This document shows positions 54,836 through 63,483 of a DNA stretch of 64,000 nt, in pieces (within the stretch, counting starts at the first letter, position 1; each line of letters starts with the position of its first letter). The DNA comes from Thauera humireducens. GTDB lineage: Bacteria; Pseudomonadota; Gammaproteobacteria; Burkholderiales; Rhodocyclaceae. Both the position numbers and the translations under genes were made by a program. Under the pieces are notes generated by a model. That model saw only the letters and a list, made by a program, of their open reading frames with translations. It was not told the DNA's origin and made no database searches. The stretch lies in assembly GCF_001051995.2 (NCBI RefSeq), contig NZ_CP014646.1:2542001-2606000 (forward strand). The letters run 5' to 3'.

Positions 54836-56254
54836 ATGGCTATCCAACGCCAACACGGTGCCGAGCACCCATACTGGCCGCTTGGCCCCTTCAAGGTCCG
54901 CCTGCCCTTCATCCATTACCGTTGGGAATACCCGGAGATGGTGCAGGGTCTGTTCATGTTCGTGGTCAGCCTCGGCATGATCCCGCTGCTGATGAAGTAC
55001 CTCGGCATGCCCTATGAGGCCGCGCTGGCCTTCTGCGTGGTGGCCGGCATCGGCTACCTGCTACCGGCGCTGTTCGGCGTTCCGCTCGTGCCAGGCTGGA
55101 TTACCCCGGCGATACCGGTCGTGCTGCTGTTCCTGCAGAACTTCGAACCCGGCCCGGAGGCAGTCAAGGCGATGTTCGCACTGCAGCTGGAAGTGTTCAT
55201 CATCTTCCTGTTCCTCGGTCTCACCGGCCTCGGCAACAAGCTGGTCACGGTGATCCCCAATTCGCTCAAGAGCGGAATCATCATCGGCGCAGGCATCGCG
55301 GCGATGATGGGCGAGCTCAAGACCGGCGGCCGCATCGACAACACACCGATCTCGCTGCTGATCGGGTCGATCGTCTCGGCCTACATCCTGTTCTCGCTGT
55401 CCTTCAAGCACATCGTCGAGACCAACAAGATCGCCAAGACGATCTCGAACTTCGGCATGATCCCGGGCATGTTCATTGCCATGATCCTGGGCTGGATCGT
55501 CGGCGAGTACCCGCTGCCCGACATCGAATGGGGCATCACCCAGCCCGATTTCGGCGGCATGATGAATTACCTCGTGTTCAACACCGGGATGCCGAGCGCG
55601 GACATGTTCCTGCTCGCGATTCCGACCGCGATCATCGCGTACGTGATCGCTTTCGGCGACATTCTGGTCGGCTTCACGCTGTGCAAGCGCGTCGACCACC
55701 TCCGGCCGGATGAAAAGATCGAGCTCGACGTCACCCGCGTGCACCTCGTGACCGCGATGCGCAACGGCCTGCACGCCGTCCTCGCCCCCTGGCCCGGCCT
55801 CGCCGGCCCGCTATGGACCGCAGCCCACGCCACCGTCGCCGAGCGTTACGCTCTGGGCCGCAAGGCGATGGACTCGATCTACTCCGGCGGCGGCACCTTC
55901 TGGGTCACCGGCCTGATCGCCGTGTTCATCCTGCCGCTGGTATCGGTGTTCAAGCCGGTGCTGCCAATCGCGCTTTCGCTCACGCTCGTGCTGACCGCCT
56001 ACATCTGCATCATGGTGGGCATGGAAGAGCTCAAGAACTCGACCGAGCGTGGCGTGGCCGGCATCGTCGCGGTGACGCTGGCGATGCCCGACCCGAAGGC
56101 CACCGTATACGCGGTGGTGATCGGCTTGGTGCTGTACTGGCTGATCGAGCGCCCGAACGCGGCACAACGCGCCAAGACCGATCTGTCGATCATCGGCGAT
56201 AACACCGCGGCCATCGAGGCCGGCGACGAGCACGGCGTGGCGCAGAAGCGCTGA
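54836..56254 (+). CDS. NCS2-like multi-pass permease (solute carrier 23 type)
   Basis: 472 residues, about 12-13 helices. The unusual soluble lead (HPYWPLGPFKVRLPFIHYRWEYPEM) and the motif IPTAIIAYVIAFGDILVGF resemble uracil-xanthine/NCS2 relatives. Substrate not known. It is 113 bp after the CoA synthetase, so it may import the acid that enzyme activates; inferred. GGAG 8 bp before ATG. Confidence 0.72.
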   Translation: MAIQRQHGAEHPYWPLGPFKVRLPFIHYRWEYPEMVQGLFMFVVSLGMIPLLMKYLGMPYEAALAFCVVAGIGYLLPALFGVPLVPGWITPAIPVVLLFLQNFEPGPEAVKAMFALQLEVFIIFLFLGLTGLGNKLVTVIPNSLKSGIIIGAGIAAMMGELKTGGRIDNTPISLLIGSIVSAYILFSLSFKHIVETNKIAKTISNFGMIPGMFIAMILGWIVGEYPLPDIEWGITQPDFGGMMNYLVFNTGMPSADMFLLAIPTAIIAYVIAFGDILVGFTLCKRVDHLRPDEKIELDVTRVHLVTAMRNGLHAVLAPWPGLAGPLWTAAHATVAERYALGRKAMDSIYSGGGTFWVTGLIAVFILPLVSVFKPVLPIALSLTLVLTAYICIMVGMEELKNSTERGVAGIVAVTLAMPDPKATVYAVVIGLVLYWLIERPNAAQRAKTDLSIIGDNTAAIEAGDEHGVAQKR

Positions 56255-56268
56255 CCTGCGCAGCGCCC

Positions 56269-56293
56269 ACGGCGAACCTCAAGGGTTCGCCGT
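56269..56293 (+). terminator. Hairpin after the permease gene
   Basis: A perfect 10-bp stem (56269-56278 with 56284-56293), 15 bp after the stop; no T-run of its own. Confidence 0.45.
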
Positions 56294-56308
56294 CAAGCCG
56301 AACAGCTG

Positions 56309-56346
56309 GGGGCTGGGTTGGTAGCGAACGCTACCAACCCAGCCCC
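56309..56346. terminator. Convergent terminator hairpin
   Basis: A perfect 17-bp stem (56309-56325 with 56330-56346) with a GAAC loop, followed by TTT. Its right arm covers the last codons of azlD, so it serves both converging genes. Confidence 0.75.
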
Positions 56347-56657
56347 TTTCTCATCAGCAACAGCAAGCCCATGCCCAGCAGGAAGGGCAGCCAGGGATTG
56401 CGCCAGCGCAGCGCCACCGCGATGACCACCAGGCCGGCGGCCAGCTTGGGATTGAAGGGCGACACCTCGCCGCCATCGATCAGCAGGTCGGGCATCACCA
56501 GCGCGGACAGTGCCGCGGCCGGCGCGTAGCGCAGCGCGCGCTGCAGGGCCGGCGGCAGGCGTCCCTTCTCACCGAGCAGGATGAAGCTGCCGCGGGTCAG
56601 GATCGTGGTCGACCCGATTGCCAGCAGCGTGAGCCACAGCCAGATGCCCTCGCTCAT
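56331..56657 (-). CDS. azlD: AzlD-type amino-acid exporter subunit
   Basis: 108 residues, about four helices (TLLAIGSTTILTRGSFILLGEKGRLPPALQRALRYAPAAALSALV is typical). Works with AzlC in branched-chain amino acid export. ATG at 56657 overlaps the azlC stop. Its 3' end lies in a terminator hairpin. Confidence 0.85.
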   Translation of the reverse strand: MSEGIWLWLTLLAIGSTTILTRGSFILLGEKGRLPPALQRALRYAPAAALSALVMPDLLIDGGEVSPFNPKLAAGLVVIAVALRWRNPWLPFLLGMGLLLLMRKGLGW

Positions 56658-57358
56658 CGTGGCGCCCTCCCGGACAGCGCCCGCTCGGCGAAGAACCCCG
56701 CGGCAATTCCGAGCGCGATGCCCACAATCAGGCCCAGGCGCAGCGGCAGGTCCCGCAGCAATACCGCCCCCAGGCCGCCCACCAGCGCTGCCAGCCACAT
56801 CGGCCTCGCGCGCAGCATCGGGATCACCATCACCATCAACGCAATCGTGGTCATGAACTCGAGTGACCAGTCGCGCGGCATCACCCCGGCACCGAGCACG
56901 CCCACCAGCGTGCAGCACTGCCACATCAGCCAGGAATAGACTGACGGCGCAATGTAATAGCCCCAGCGCCATTGCGCATCATCCGACCGGGTGAGCTTCT
57001 CGGCGCCCACGGCGAAGAGGCCATCCACCAGCAGGTAGCTGGAGGCCAGCCGGCGCATGAAGGGATGACCGTGAAAGACTGGCGCGAGCGCGGCACTGAA
57101 GATGATGAAGCGCAGGTTGAGCACCATCGCGGTGACGAAGATCAGCCACAGCGGTGCGCCGCTGGCAATCAACGGCAGCGTGCCCAGTTGCGCGGTGCCG
57201 GCATAGACCAGCACGTTCATGCCCATCGCCTCGAGCGGCGACAAGCCGATCGAGCGCATCGCGATGCCGGTCACCATGGCCCAGGGCAGGAGCCCGACCG
57301 ACAGCGGCAGAAAGTCGCGCAGCCCCTCGCGGGCGCCGCGCCGAAAAGCGGATTCCAT
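56654..57358 (-). CDS. azlC: AzlC-type branched-chain amino-acid exporter subunit
   Basis: 234 residues, about seven helices. AREGLRDFLPLSVGLLPWAMVTGIAM and AGTAQLGTLPLIASGAPLW fit AzlC. Start uncertain: ATG at 57358 fits the family; ATG at 57388 and TTG at 57397 are in frame and no start has a good ribosome site. Confidence 0.85.
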   Translation of the reverse strand: MESAFRRGAREGLRDFLPLSVGLLPWAMVTGIAMRSIGLSPLEAMGMNVLVYAGTAQLGTLPLIASGAPLWLIFVTAMVLNLRFIIFSAALAPVFHGHPFMRRLASSYLLVDGLFAVGAEKLTRSDDAQWRWGYYIAPSVYSWLMWQCCTLVGVLGAGVMPRDWSLEFMTTIALMVMVIPMLRARPMWLAALVGGLGAVLLRDLPLRLGLIVGIALGIAAGFFAERALSGRAPR

Positions 57359-57435
57359 TCGGCTGAGATCGCAAAAGCGGCCAAGCATAGCAGCCAAAGC
57401 CGAAAGGACTCAGCTTCCCGGACTGCGTGCCTGCA

Positions 57436-58011
57436 TCAGAAGCCGAATGATTCGCCTGCACCCAGCAGTGTCGCCCCCCCCAGCACCGCAAAGATCGCTG
57501 CCGCGACGCCGTGCACCAGCCGCACCGGCATGCGCTGCGCGATGCGATCGCCCAGCAGCACCGCCGGCACGTTGGCAATCATCATGCCCAGCGTCGTCCC
57601 GGCCACCACCGCCAGCAGGGCCTGGTACTGCGCCGCGAGCGCCACCGTGGCGACCTGCGTCTTGTCGCCCATCTCCGCGAGGAAGAAGGCCACCACCGTG
57701 GCACCGAACACCCCGAGGCGCGGCAGGCGTGTGTCATCCGCGTCGAGCTTGTCGGGTATCAGCGTCCACACCGCCATCGCGAGGAAGGACAGGCCCAGCA
57801 CCCAGCGCAGGGTTTGCGGTCCCATCAGCGTCGTCAGCCAGGTGCCGACCGCAGCCGCAAAGGCGTGGTTGGCGAGCGTTGCAACGAGGATGCCAGCGAC
57901 GATCGGCCAGGGACGGCGGAACTTGGCGGCGAGGATGAAGGCGAGCAGCTGGGTCTTGTCGCCGATCTCGGCGAGCGCGACGATGCTGGTGGAGACGAGG
58001 AAGGCGTCCAT
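57436..58011 (-). CDS. TMEM165/GDT1-family manganese exporter
   Basis: 191 residues, six helices, two repeats each with the E-x-G-D-K-T motif (EIGDKTQ near 15, EMGDKTQ near 112). The family (UPF0016, including MneA) exports Mn2+. A Mn-sensing riboswitch directly upstream supports Mn as substrate. Confidence 0.92.
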   Translation of the reverse strand: MDAFLVSTSIVALAEIGDKTQLLAFILAAKFRRPWPIVAGILVATLANHAFAAAVGTWLTTLMGPQTLRWVLGLSFLAMAVWTLIPDKLDADDTRLPRLGVFGATVVAFFLAEMGDKTQVATVALAAQYQALLAVVAGTTLGMMIANVPAVLLGDRIAQRMPVRLVHGVAAAIFAVLGGATLLGAGESFGF

Positions 58012-58042
58012 TCGATTCGATCGCTGGCCGGAAGAGCACGAT

Positions 58043-58190
58043 GACCCTGCGCCACCCCGGCCATCAATGGCGGCGGCAGGGTCAAAGGTCTTGCCAGATT
58101 CGTGAACCCGTGCGCACCACGGCCGGACGGCCGAGCATGTTGACGCGCACCCCTCCAGAACGCCGGAAGGCGGCTACTCCCCAATGACGG
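58043..58190 (-). promoter_or_regulatory. yybP-ykoY manganese riboswitch
   Basis: On the minus strand the leader has GGGGAGTAGC (58182-58173), TCAACATGCTCGG near 58145-58130 and GGCAAGACCTTTG (58095-58083), the conserved core of the yybP-ykoY class in this order. A hairpin follows (GACCCTGC 58083-58076 with GCAGGGTC 58050-58043) that may be the expression platform. It lies 30 bp before the GDT1 gene. Ends approximate. Confidence 0.85.
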
Positions 58191-58258
58191 CGCGGATTCT
58201 AGCCGAGAGGGGCACCACGGTCAAAGCCAGCCGTCCCCTCGTCACCCCCAGCCTGGCA

Positions 58259-61200
58259 TCAGGCCGTACGGCGCTGCATCGACATGCGATACACGAGCGG
58301 AATCGCGAACAGCGTCAGCAGGGTCGAGAAGCCGAGCCCCCACACGATGCTGGCCGCGACCGGCCCCCACATCAGCGATTTGCCCCCCAGGCCCACCGCC
58401 AGCGAGAACAGGCCGCCGATGGTGGTCGTGGAGGTGATCAGGATCGGCACCACGCGCCGCCGTGCGGCGTAGATGACCGCGTGCTGCACGCTCATGCCCG
58501 CCTCGCGCCGCTCGTTGGCCGCGTCGATCAGCACGATGGCCGAATTCACCGCGATGCCGGTGAGCGCGATCACACCGTACAGCGTATAGAGCGACAAGGG
58601 ATTGCCCGAGACCAGCAGGCCGAGCACGACCCCGGTGAAAGCCAGCGGCACCGTGACCAGGATCATCAACGGCTGCCAGTAGCTGCGGAACTGCGCCGCC
58701 AGGATCAGGTAGATCAGGCCCACGCCGAGCGAGAACAGGCGGGTCATTGAATCCAGGCTCTCATTGATGTCCTCGAGTTCGCCCGAGAAATCGAGCTCCA
58801 CGTCGGGAAAGCGCGGCTGCAGCCCGACCCAGGCAGCCTTGAGGCGATCGTTCGCCGTGACCGTGTCGATGAGCTCGCGATCGAGATCGCCCTCCACCGT
58901 GATCGCGCGCGTGAGCTGGTAGTGGCGGATGTAGCCCTTCGACAGGCGCAACTCGTGATCCACGAGTTCGCCAAGCGCCACGCTGCGCCAGCCGCTCTCG
59001 TCCCCGATCGGCACGCGCCGCTGCAGCAGCTCGGTGACATCGACGAAGGCCTCCGGTCGCGCGCGCACCACGACTTCGATCTTCTCGCCGGCGTCACGCG
59101 TGGTGCCGACGACCTCGCCCTCGCCGTACAGGCGCAACAGGCGCGACACTTCGTCCGGGCCCACGCCGGCGCGTGCGAGCTTCTCGCGGTTGAGCACCAG
59201 GCGCATCTCGTTGCGGCCGGGCACGTCGTCGTCGGTGATGTCCTTCACGCCCGGCAGCTTCGCCACCTCGGCCAGCAATGCGTCAGCCGCCGCGCGCAGC
59301 TGCGGATAGTCATCGGACTTCACCTTGATGCTGATGGGCTTCGCCGTCGGCGGCCCGCCCTTCATCTCGAGGAAGGACAGGCGCGCCTCACCCCCCAGCG
59401 CCTCGATCTGCGGACGCAGCGCGGCGATGATCTCGCCGGTGTTGCGCCCGTCGTCCGGGCGCGGCAGCAGCGACACCAGCACCTGCGCGTACTGGTCGCC
59501 ATAGACCGGCTCGGTGTCGGTGAACTTGAGGCCCGCATATGCGGTCACGGCGCGCATCTCGCTGGTCGGCAACTCGCGCTCCACGACCCGGGCGACACGC
59601 TCGGCCTCGGCCAGCGAACGCTCGAGCGTCACCCCTGCCGGCATGTCGACGCTGACGTAGAACAGGCGCATCGAATCGAAGGCGAAGAACTCCATGCGGA
59701 CGAGGCCGGTGGCGATCGCGCCGCCCGCCGCCGCCATCACGAGCACGAGGGCCGCCAGCCCGGATCTGGGCCGGCGCATCACCGCGACCAGCAAGCGCGC
59801 GTACTTGACCCGCAGGGCATGGGTGAGGCGCTCGCGCACCGGCTGCAGGCGGCTGCGGCGGCCGTCGAGCCCCAGCGTCATGATGTGCGTCGGCAGGATC
59901 CAGTAGGCTTCGAGCAGGCTGACCATCAGGCCCACCGTGACCACGAAGGGGACGATGAACATGAAGTCGCCGAGGATGCCCGGCAGCAGCATCAATGGCA
60001 GGAAGGCCGCGATCGTCGTCAGCACCGACGACAGCACCGGCAGGCCGACCTCGGCCATGCCGCTGATGACGGCCTCGCGCGCCGTCTCGCCACGCTGCAG
60101 GCGGTAGTAGATCGCCTCGACGATCACCACCGCGTCGTCGACCAGCATGCCGAGTGCGATCACCACCCCGAGCAGCACCGTCAGGTTGAGCGTGGTGCCG
60201 ATGAGACCGACGGCGATGAAGGTGCCCGCGAGCGCGAACGGCACGCCCAGACCGACCAGCAACGCGAGTCGCGAGCCGAGGAAGATCCAGCACATGCCGA
60301 GCACGGCGAAAAAGCCGAACACGGCATTCGACTCCATGATCGAGATGGCGTTGCGCGTGGCGTGGGTCTGGTCGTCCACCAGGCTGAGACGCATGCCCTG
60401 CGGGCCGAGCAGCACGTTGCGCGCATCGGCGAAGGCCTGCAGGCGCTCGACCAGTTGCAGCGTGTTGGTGCGCGCCTGCTTGGTGATCGAGAGCATGACC
60501 GCCGGCTGGCCGTTGTAGCTGACGAGTTGCGCAGAGCGCTCGTGGCCGCGCGCAACGGTCGCGACCTCGTCGAGCGCGACGCGCCCTCGGGGCGTCACGA
60601 TCGCCGCCTGCGCCAGCAGCTCAGGGTCCGCCGTCTTGCCTTCGAGCCGCGCCAGCCATTCGCGGTCCTGCACGCGCACGCGCCCGCCCAGGGTGTTGCG
60701 AAACCAGGCGCCGACGCCATCCGACAGCTGGATCGGCGACACCCCGGCGGCCTCGAGCCGCGCCGGGTCGAAATCCACATGCAGCTCGGGATCGTCGAAC
60801 CCGGCCGCGATGACCTCGTCGACGCCCGCCAGGCCCTCGAGGTCCTTCTTCAGCGCGAAGGCCTGCGCCCGCAGCGTCTCCCCCGCCGCGCCGTGGAGCA
60901 CCAGCACTGCCGTCGGAAAACCGTTCGAGCTGGTGATCTCCAGCACCTCGGGGTCGGTCGCCTCGACCGGCAGCTCGGCCGAAGCCTTGTTCTGGATCTC
61001 GCGCCGCAGGTCGTTCACGCGCTTGTCGAACTCGCGCTCGGACAGTTCCTCGAAGCGCACCAGGATCGAGGACACGGTCTCGCGGCTCGACGAGGAGACG
61101 AAGCGGATGTCCTTGACCTGCTTGATCGCATCCTCGAGCGGCCCGGTCAGCTCGCGCTCGACGTCCTCGGCCGAGGCGCCGGGCAGCGTGGTGATGATGC

Positions 61201-61339
61201 TGACCCAGTTGAAGTTGATCTCGGGGTCCTGCGCGCGCGGCAGCGTCAGGTAGGTGACGATGCCGCCCAGCAGCACGACCAGGAAGGCAATGTTGGCGAG
61301 GGGGTGATTGTCGATCAGCCGCCCATAGAGCCCTTTCAT
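58259..61339 (-). CDS. RND efflux transporter permease
   Basis: 1026 residues, HAE1/AcrB family with 12 helices and two periplasmic loops. LPRAQDPEINFNWVSIITTLPGASAEDVERE at the start, the proton-relay Asp pair in LGMLVDDAVVIVEAIYYRLQ, and a second-half repeat (GIAVNSAIVLIDAANERR). Exports drugs, solvents or metals; substrate unknown. ATG overlaps the adaptor stop. Confidence 0.93.
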   Translation of the reverse strand: MKGLYGRLIDNHPLANIAFLVVLLGGIVTYLTLPRAQDPEINFNWVSIITTLPGASAEDVERELTGPLEDAIKQVKDIRFVSSSSRETVSSILVRFEELSEREFDKRVNDLRREIQNKASAELPVEATDPEVLEITSSNGFPTAVLVLHGAAGETLRAQAFALKKDLEGLAGVDEVIAAGFDDPELHVDFDPARLEAAGVSPIQLSDGVGAWFRNTLGGRVRVQDREWLARLEGKTADPELLAQAAIVTPRGRVALDEVATVARGHERSAQLVSYNGQPAVMLSITKQARTNTLQLVERLQAFADARNVLLGPQGMRLSLVDDQTHATRNAISIMESNAVFGFFAVLGMCWIFLGSRLALLVGLGVPFALAGTFIAVGLIGTTLNLTVLLGVVIALGMLVDDAVVIVEAIYYRLQRGETAREAVISGMAEVGLPVLSSVLTTIAAFLPLMLLPGILGDFMFIVPFVVTVGLMVSLLEAYWILPTHIMTLGLDGRRSRLQPVRERLTHALRVKYARLLVAVMRRPRSGLAALVLVMAAAGGAIATGLVRMEFFAFDSMRLFYVSVDMPAGVTLERSLAEAERVARVVERELPTSEMRAVTAYAGLKFTDTEPVYGDQYAQVLVSLLPRPDDGRNTGEIIAALRPQIEALGGEARLSFLEMKGGPPTAKPISIKVKSDDYPQLRAAADALLAEVAKLPGVKDITDDDVPGRNEMRLVLNREKLARAGVGPDEVSRLLRLYGEGEVVGTTRDAGEKIEVVVRARPEAFVDVTELLQRRVPIGDESGWRSVALGELVDHELRLSKGYIRHYQLTRAITVEGDLDRELIDTVTANDRLKAAWVGLQPRFPDVELDFSGELEDINESLDSMTRLFSLGVGLIYLILAAQFRSYWQPLMILVTVPLAFTGVVLGLLVSGNPLSLYTLYGVIALTGIAVNSAIVLIDAANERREAGMSVQHAVIYAARRRVVPILITSTTTIGGLFSLAVGLGGKSLMWGPVAASIVWGLGFSTLLTLFAIPLVYRMSMQRRTA

Positions 61340-62310
61340 TGCGCGCCCCGCGGCGGCAGGTTGAAACGGCCCTCGTCGACGATGCGCGTGGCCGGCGGCC
61401 AGTCGACCGTCACCGGCCGGCCGGCCTGCGCCTGCGGCAGCACGACGAAGACCGTTACGCCTTCACGCTCGACCCAGGCACCGAGCGCACCGTCGCGCTG
61501 CTGCACGTAGGCGGGCGGCAACTGCGGCGCCGTACTGCGCCAGCGCAGCTCGCCCCCCAGCCCCGGCGGCAGCGGCCGCGCCGAGTCGAGAATGACTTCA
61601 CGCGCCTGCCCGGCGGCATCCAGCAGCGGCGAGATCCGCCGCAGGCGAACGGCATGGGTTGTCCCGCCCGCCACCAGGCTGAGGCCTTCTGCCGCTTGCA
61701 GGCTCTCGATCTGCGCTGCCGGCACGCGGGCGCGGATCTCGGCGTCAGCACTGGCGGCCAGCACGACGAGCGGCGTACCGACGACGGCCAGATCCCCCAC
61801 GGCCGCACTGCGCTCGCGCACCACGCCGTCGTAGGGCGCGCGGATCACGCAGCGCGCCAGCGCAAGCTCTGCGCTGGCCAGCGCCGCGCGGGCCGCATCG
61901 CGTTCGGCCACGAGTACGCCGAGTTCGGTCTCGCGGATGCGCAGGCCATCGGCGCTGATGAAGCCACGCCCGGAAAGCGAACGTGCCTGATCGAGTTGGG
62001 CGCGCGCCAGCTGGATGCGGTTGTCGACCAGGTTCAGCTGGGCGCGGGCACGCTGCACCTCGAGGCGATAGCTGGCATCGTCGAGCCGCACGAGTTCCTC
62101 GCCGCGCCGCACCTGCTCGCCCTCGCGCACGGGCATGGCGACGATACGTGCGCCAACCTCTGCCGCCAGGCGTGCCTCGTCGCGCGCAACCACGGTCGCC
62201 AGGGCGCGGAATTCGGGATAGACGGCCACCTCGGACAGCGGACGCGTGGTCCATTGCGCCGCGGCGGACGCCAGCGGCCACAGGAGAAGCAGCAGAATCA
62301 GTGTTCGCAT
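61336..62310 (-). CDS. RND efflux periplasmic adaptor
   Basis: 324 residues: signal peptide about 1-19, lipoyl region (VGARIVAMPVREGEQVRRGEELVRLDD), short coiled coil, second lipoyl half (CVIRAPYDGVVRERSAAVGD), barrel. Partner of the RND permease. An in-frame GTG at 62322 is possible; ATG at 62310 fits the signal peptide. No outer-membrane factor lies in this operon. Confidence 0.88.
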   Translation of the reverse strand: MRTLILLLLLWPLASAAAQWTTRPLSEVAVYPEFRALATVVARDEARLAAEVGARIVAMPVREGEQVRRGEELVRLDDASYRLEVQRARAQLNLVDNRIQLARAQLDQARSLSGRGFISADGLRIRETELGVLVAERDAARAALASAELALARCVIRAPYDGVVRERSAAVGDLAVVGTPLVVLAASADAEIRARVPAAQIESLQAAEGLSLVAGGTTHAVRLRRISPLLDAAGQAREVILDSARPLPPGLGGELRWRSTAPQLPPAYVQQRDGALGAWVEREGVTVFVVLPQAQAGRPVTVDWPPATRIVDEGRFNLPPRGAQ

Positions 62311-62361
62311 GGTGTGGCTCACAAAGTTCGTTCACCGGCACCGGATGCAGCGCGGCGGCGC

Positions 62362-63291
62362 TCAGTTCTCGTCGATGACGTGAAACGCGAGTGTGGGCGC
62401 GGTGAAGTCGTCAGGCTGCGCGCCAAGCCCGATTTCGCCCTCGCCGTAAAGAGTACAGCTATCCCGCCTCAGGAACACCGGCGCGGGCGAGCTTGCAAAG
62501 CGCACCCAGCTGCCATTGCTGCTGAAGTCGGTCAGTACGCATTGTCCGCCGGTCCATTCGATGCGGGCATGGCGACGCGAGACGCGCTGATCGTCCACCG
62601 CAAAGCCGACGCCTTCGCCACGGCCGATGATCAGCGGACCATCGTCGGGATGCAATGCGAGATGCTGGTCGAGACGATGGATGTCCAGGCGCTGCACGGC
62701 CCGCGGACCATCCATCAGTTGCTGCAGGTCGAGCATGGACGTGACGGTGGTCTCGGCCGTACGCGCCCAGTCGATACGCCACACGCGCATCGGCTCGGCC
62801 TTGCCCTTGATCGTGATGCGGTCGAGGCTCTGGCAGGCCAGGCGCTGGGCATCGGCCAGGCAGGCGAAGACCGATTCGCCGATCAGCGTCTCGCCCGCCT
62901 GGGCGCGATCGCTGAGACGGGCCGCAACATTGACCGCATCGCCATAGCAGTCGCCATCGTGCTCCACGATCGGGCCGCGCTCGATGCCGGTCTTGATGCC
63001 GAGCGCGCCGCCGCTCGGCAAGCTCTGCGCCTGTTCCTTGAGGACGTCCCGCATGCGGGCGGCAGCTTCGACCGCCGCGATGGTGTCGTCGAACAGGACG
63101 AGCACACCATCACCCAGATACTTGACGAGCTGGCCGCCGGCCTGGACGAGATGGCGACCGAGCGTGTGCGTGCAACGGGTGACGATGCGGGTCGCGACCA
63201 CGTTGCCTGCCGTCTCGAAAAGACCGGTGCTACCCGTCAGGTCGGCAAATACCACGGTCCTTACCGATTGCTTCACACGTCTCCCCGTCAT
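62362..63291 (-). CDS. Class III nucleotide cyclase-FHA signalling protein
   Basis: 309 residues, cytosolic. The N-terminal cyclase domain (about 5-175) has both metal Asp (FADLTGSTG, YLGDGVLVLFDD) and DAVNVAARL with transition-state Asn/Arg, so it looks active. The C-terminal FHA domain (about 215-300) has LIIGRG, VSRRHARIEW and SSNGSWVRF for phospho-Thr binding. It couples cyclic-nucleotide synthesis to a Ser/Thr kinase signal. ATG at 63291 is used; GTG at 63276, just behind GGGGAG, is an alternative. The RND operon begins 39 bp downstream. Confidence 0.85.
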   Translation of the reverse strand: MTGRRVKQSVRTVVFADLTGSTGLFETAGNVVATRIVTRCTHTLGRHLVQAGGQLVKYLGDGVLVLFDDTIAAVEAAARMRDVLKEQAQSLPSGGALGIKTGIERGPIVEHDGDCYGDAVNVAARLSDRAQAGETLIGESVFACLADAQRLACQSLDRITIKGKAEPMRVWRIDWARTAETTVTSMLDLQQLMDGPRAVQRLDIHRLDQHLALHPDDGPLIIGRGEGVGFAVDDQRVSRRHARIEWTGGQCVLTDFSSNGSWVRFASSPAPVFLRRDSCTLYGEGEIGLGAQPDDFTAPTLAFHVIDEN

Positions 63292-63483
63292 GGATCTCGA
63301 ACCCCTCGCCCACCGCACACCCTCGCATGGGGCGCGACAGCCTGCCGCGGAGGCTCAGGAAGCACCGATGCTAGCATCAAGACTGTTGATCGTCATCGGC
63401 TCGCTCGGCGCGAGCCGTTGCGATGCGGCACGAACCGCATGGAAATGCCAGATTCGACAATCAGGCAGACGATCGACGGACGA

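Noticed and set aside
58922..61510. An 862-codon plus-strand frame opposite the RND permease
   Set aside because: Antisense shadow; the minus-strand frame encodes a complete, motif-bearing RND protein.
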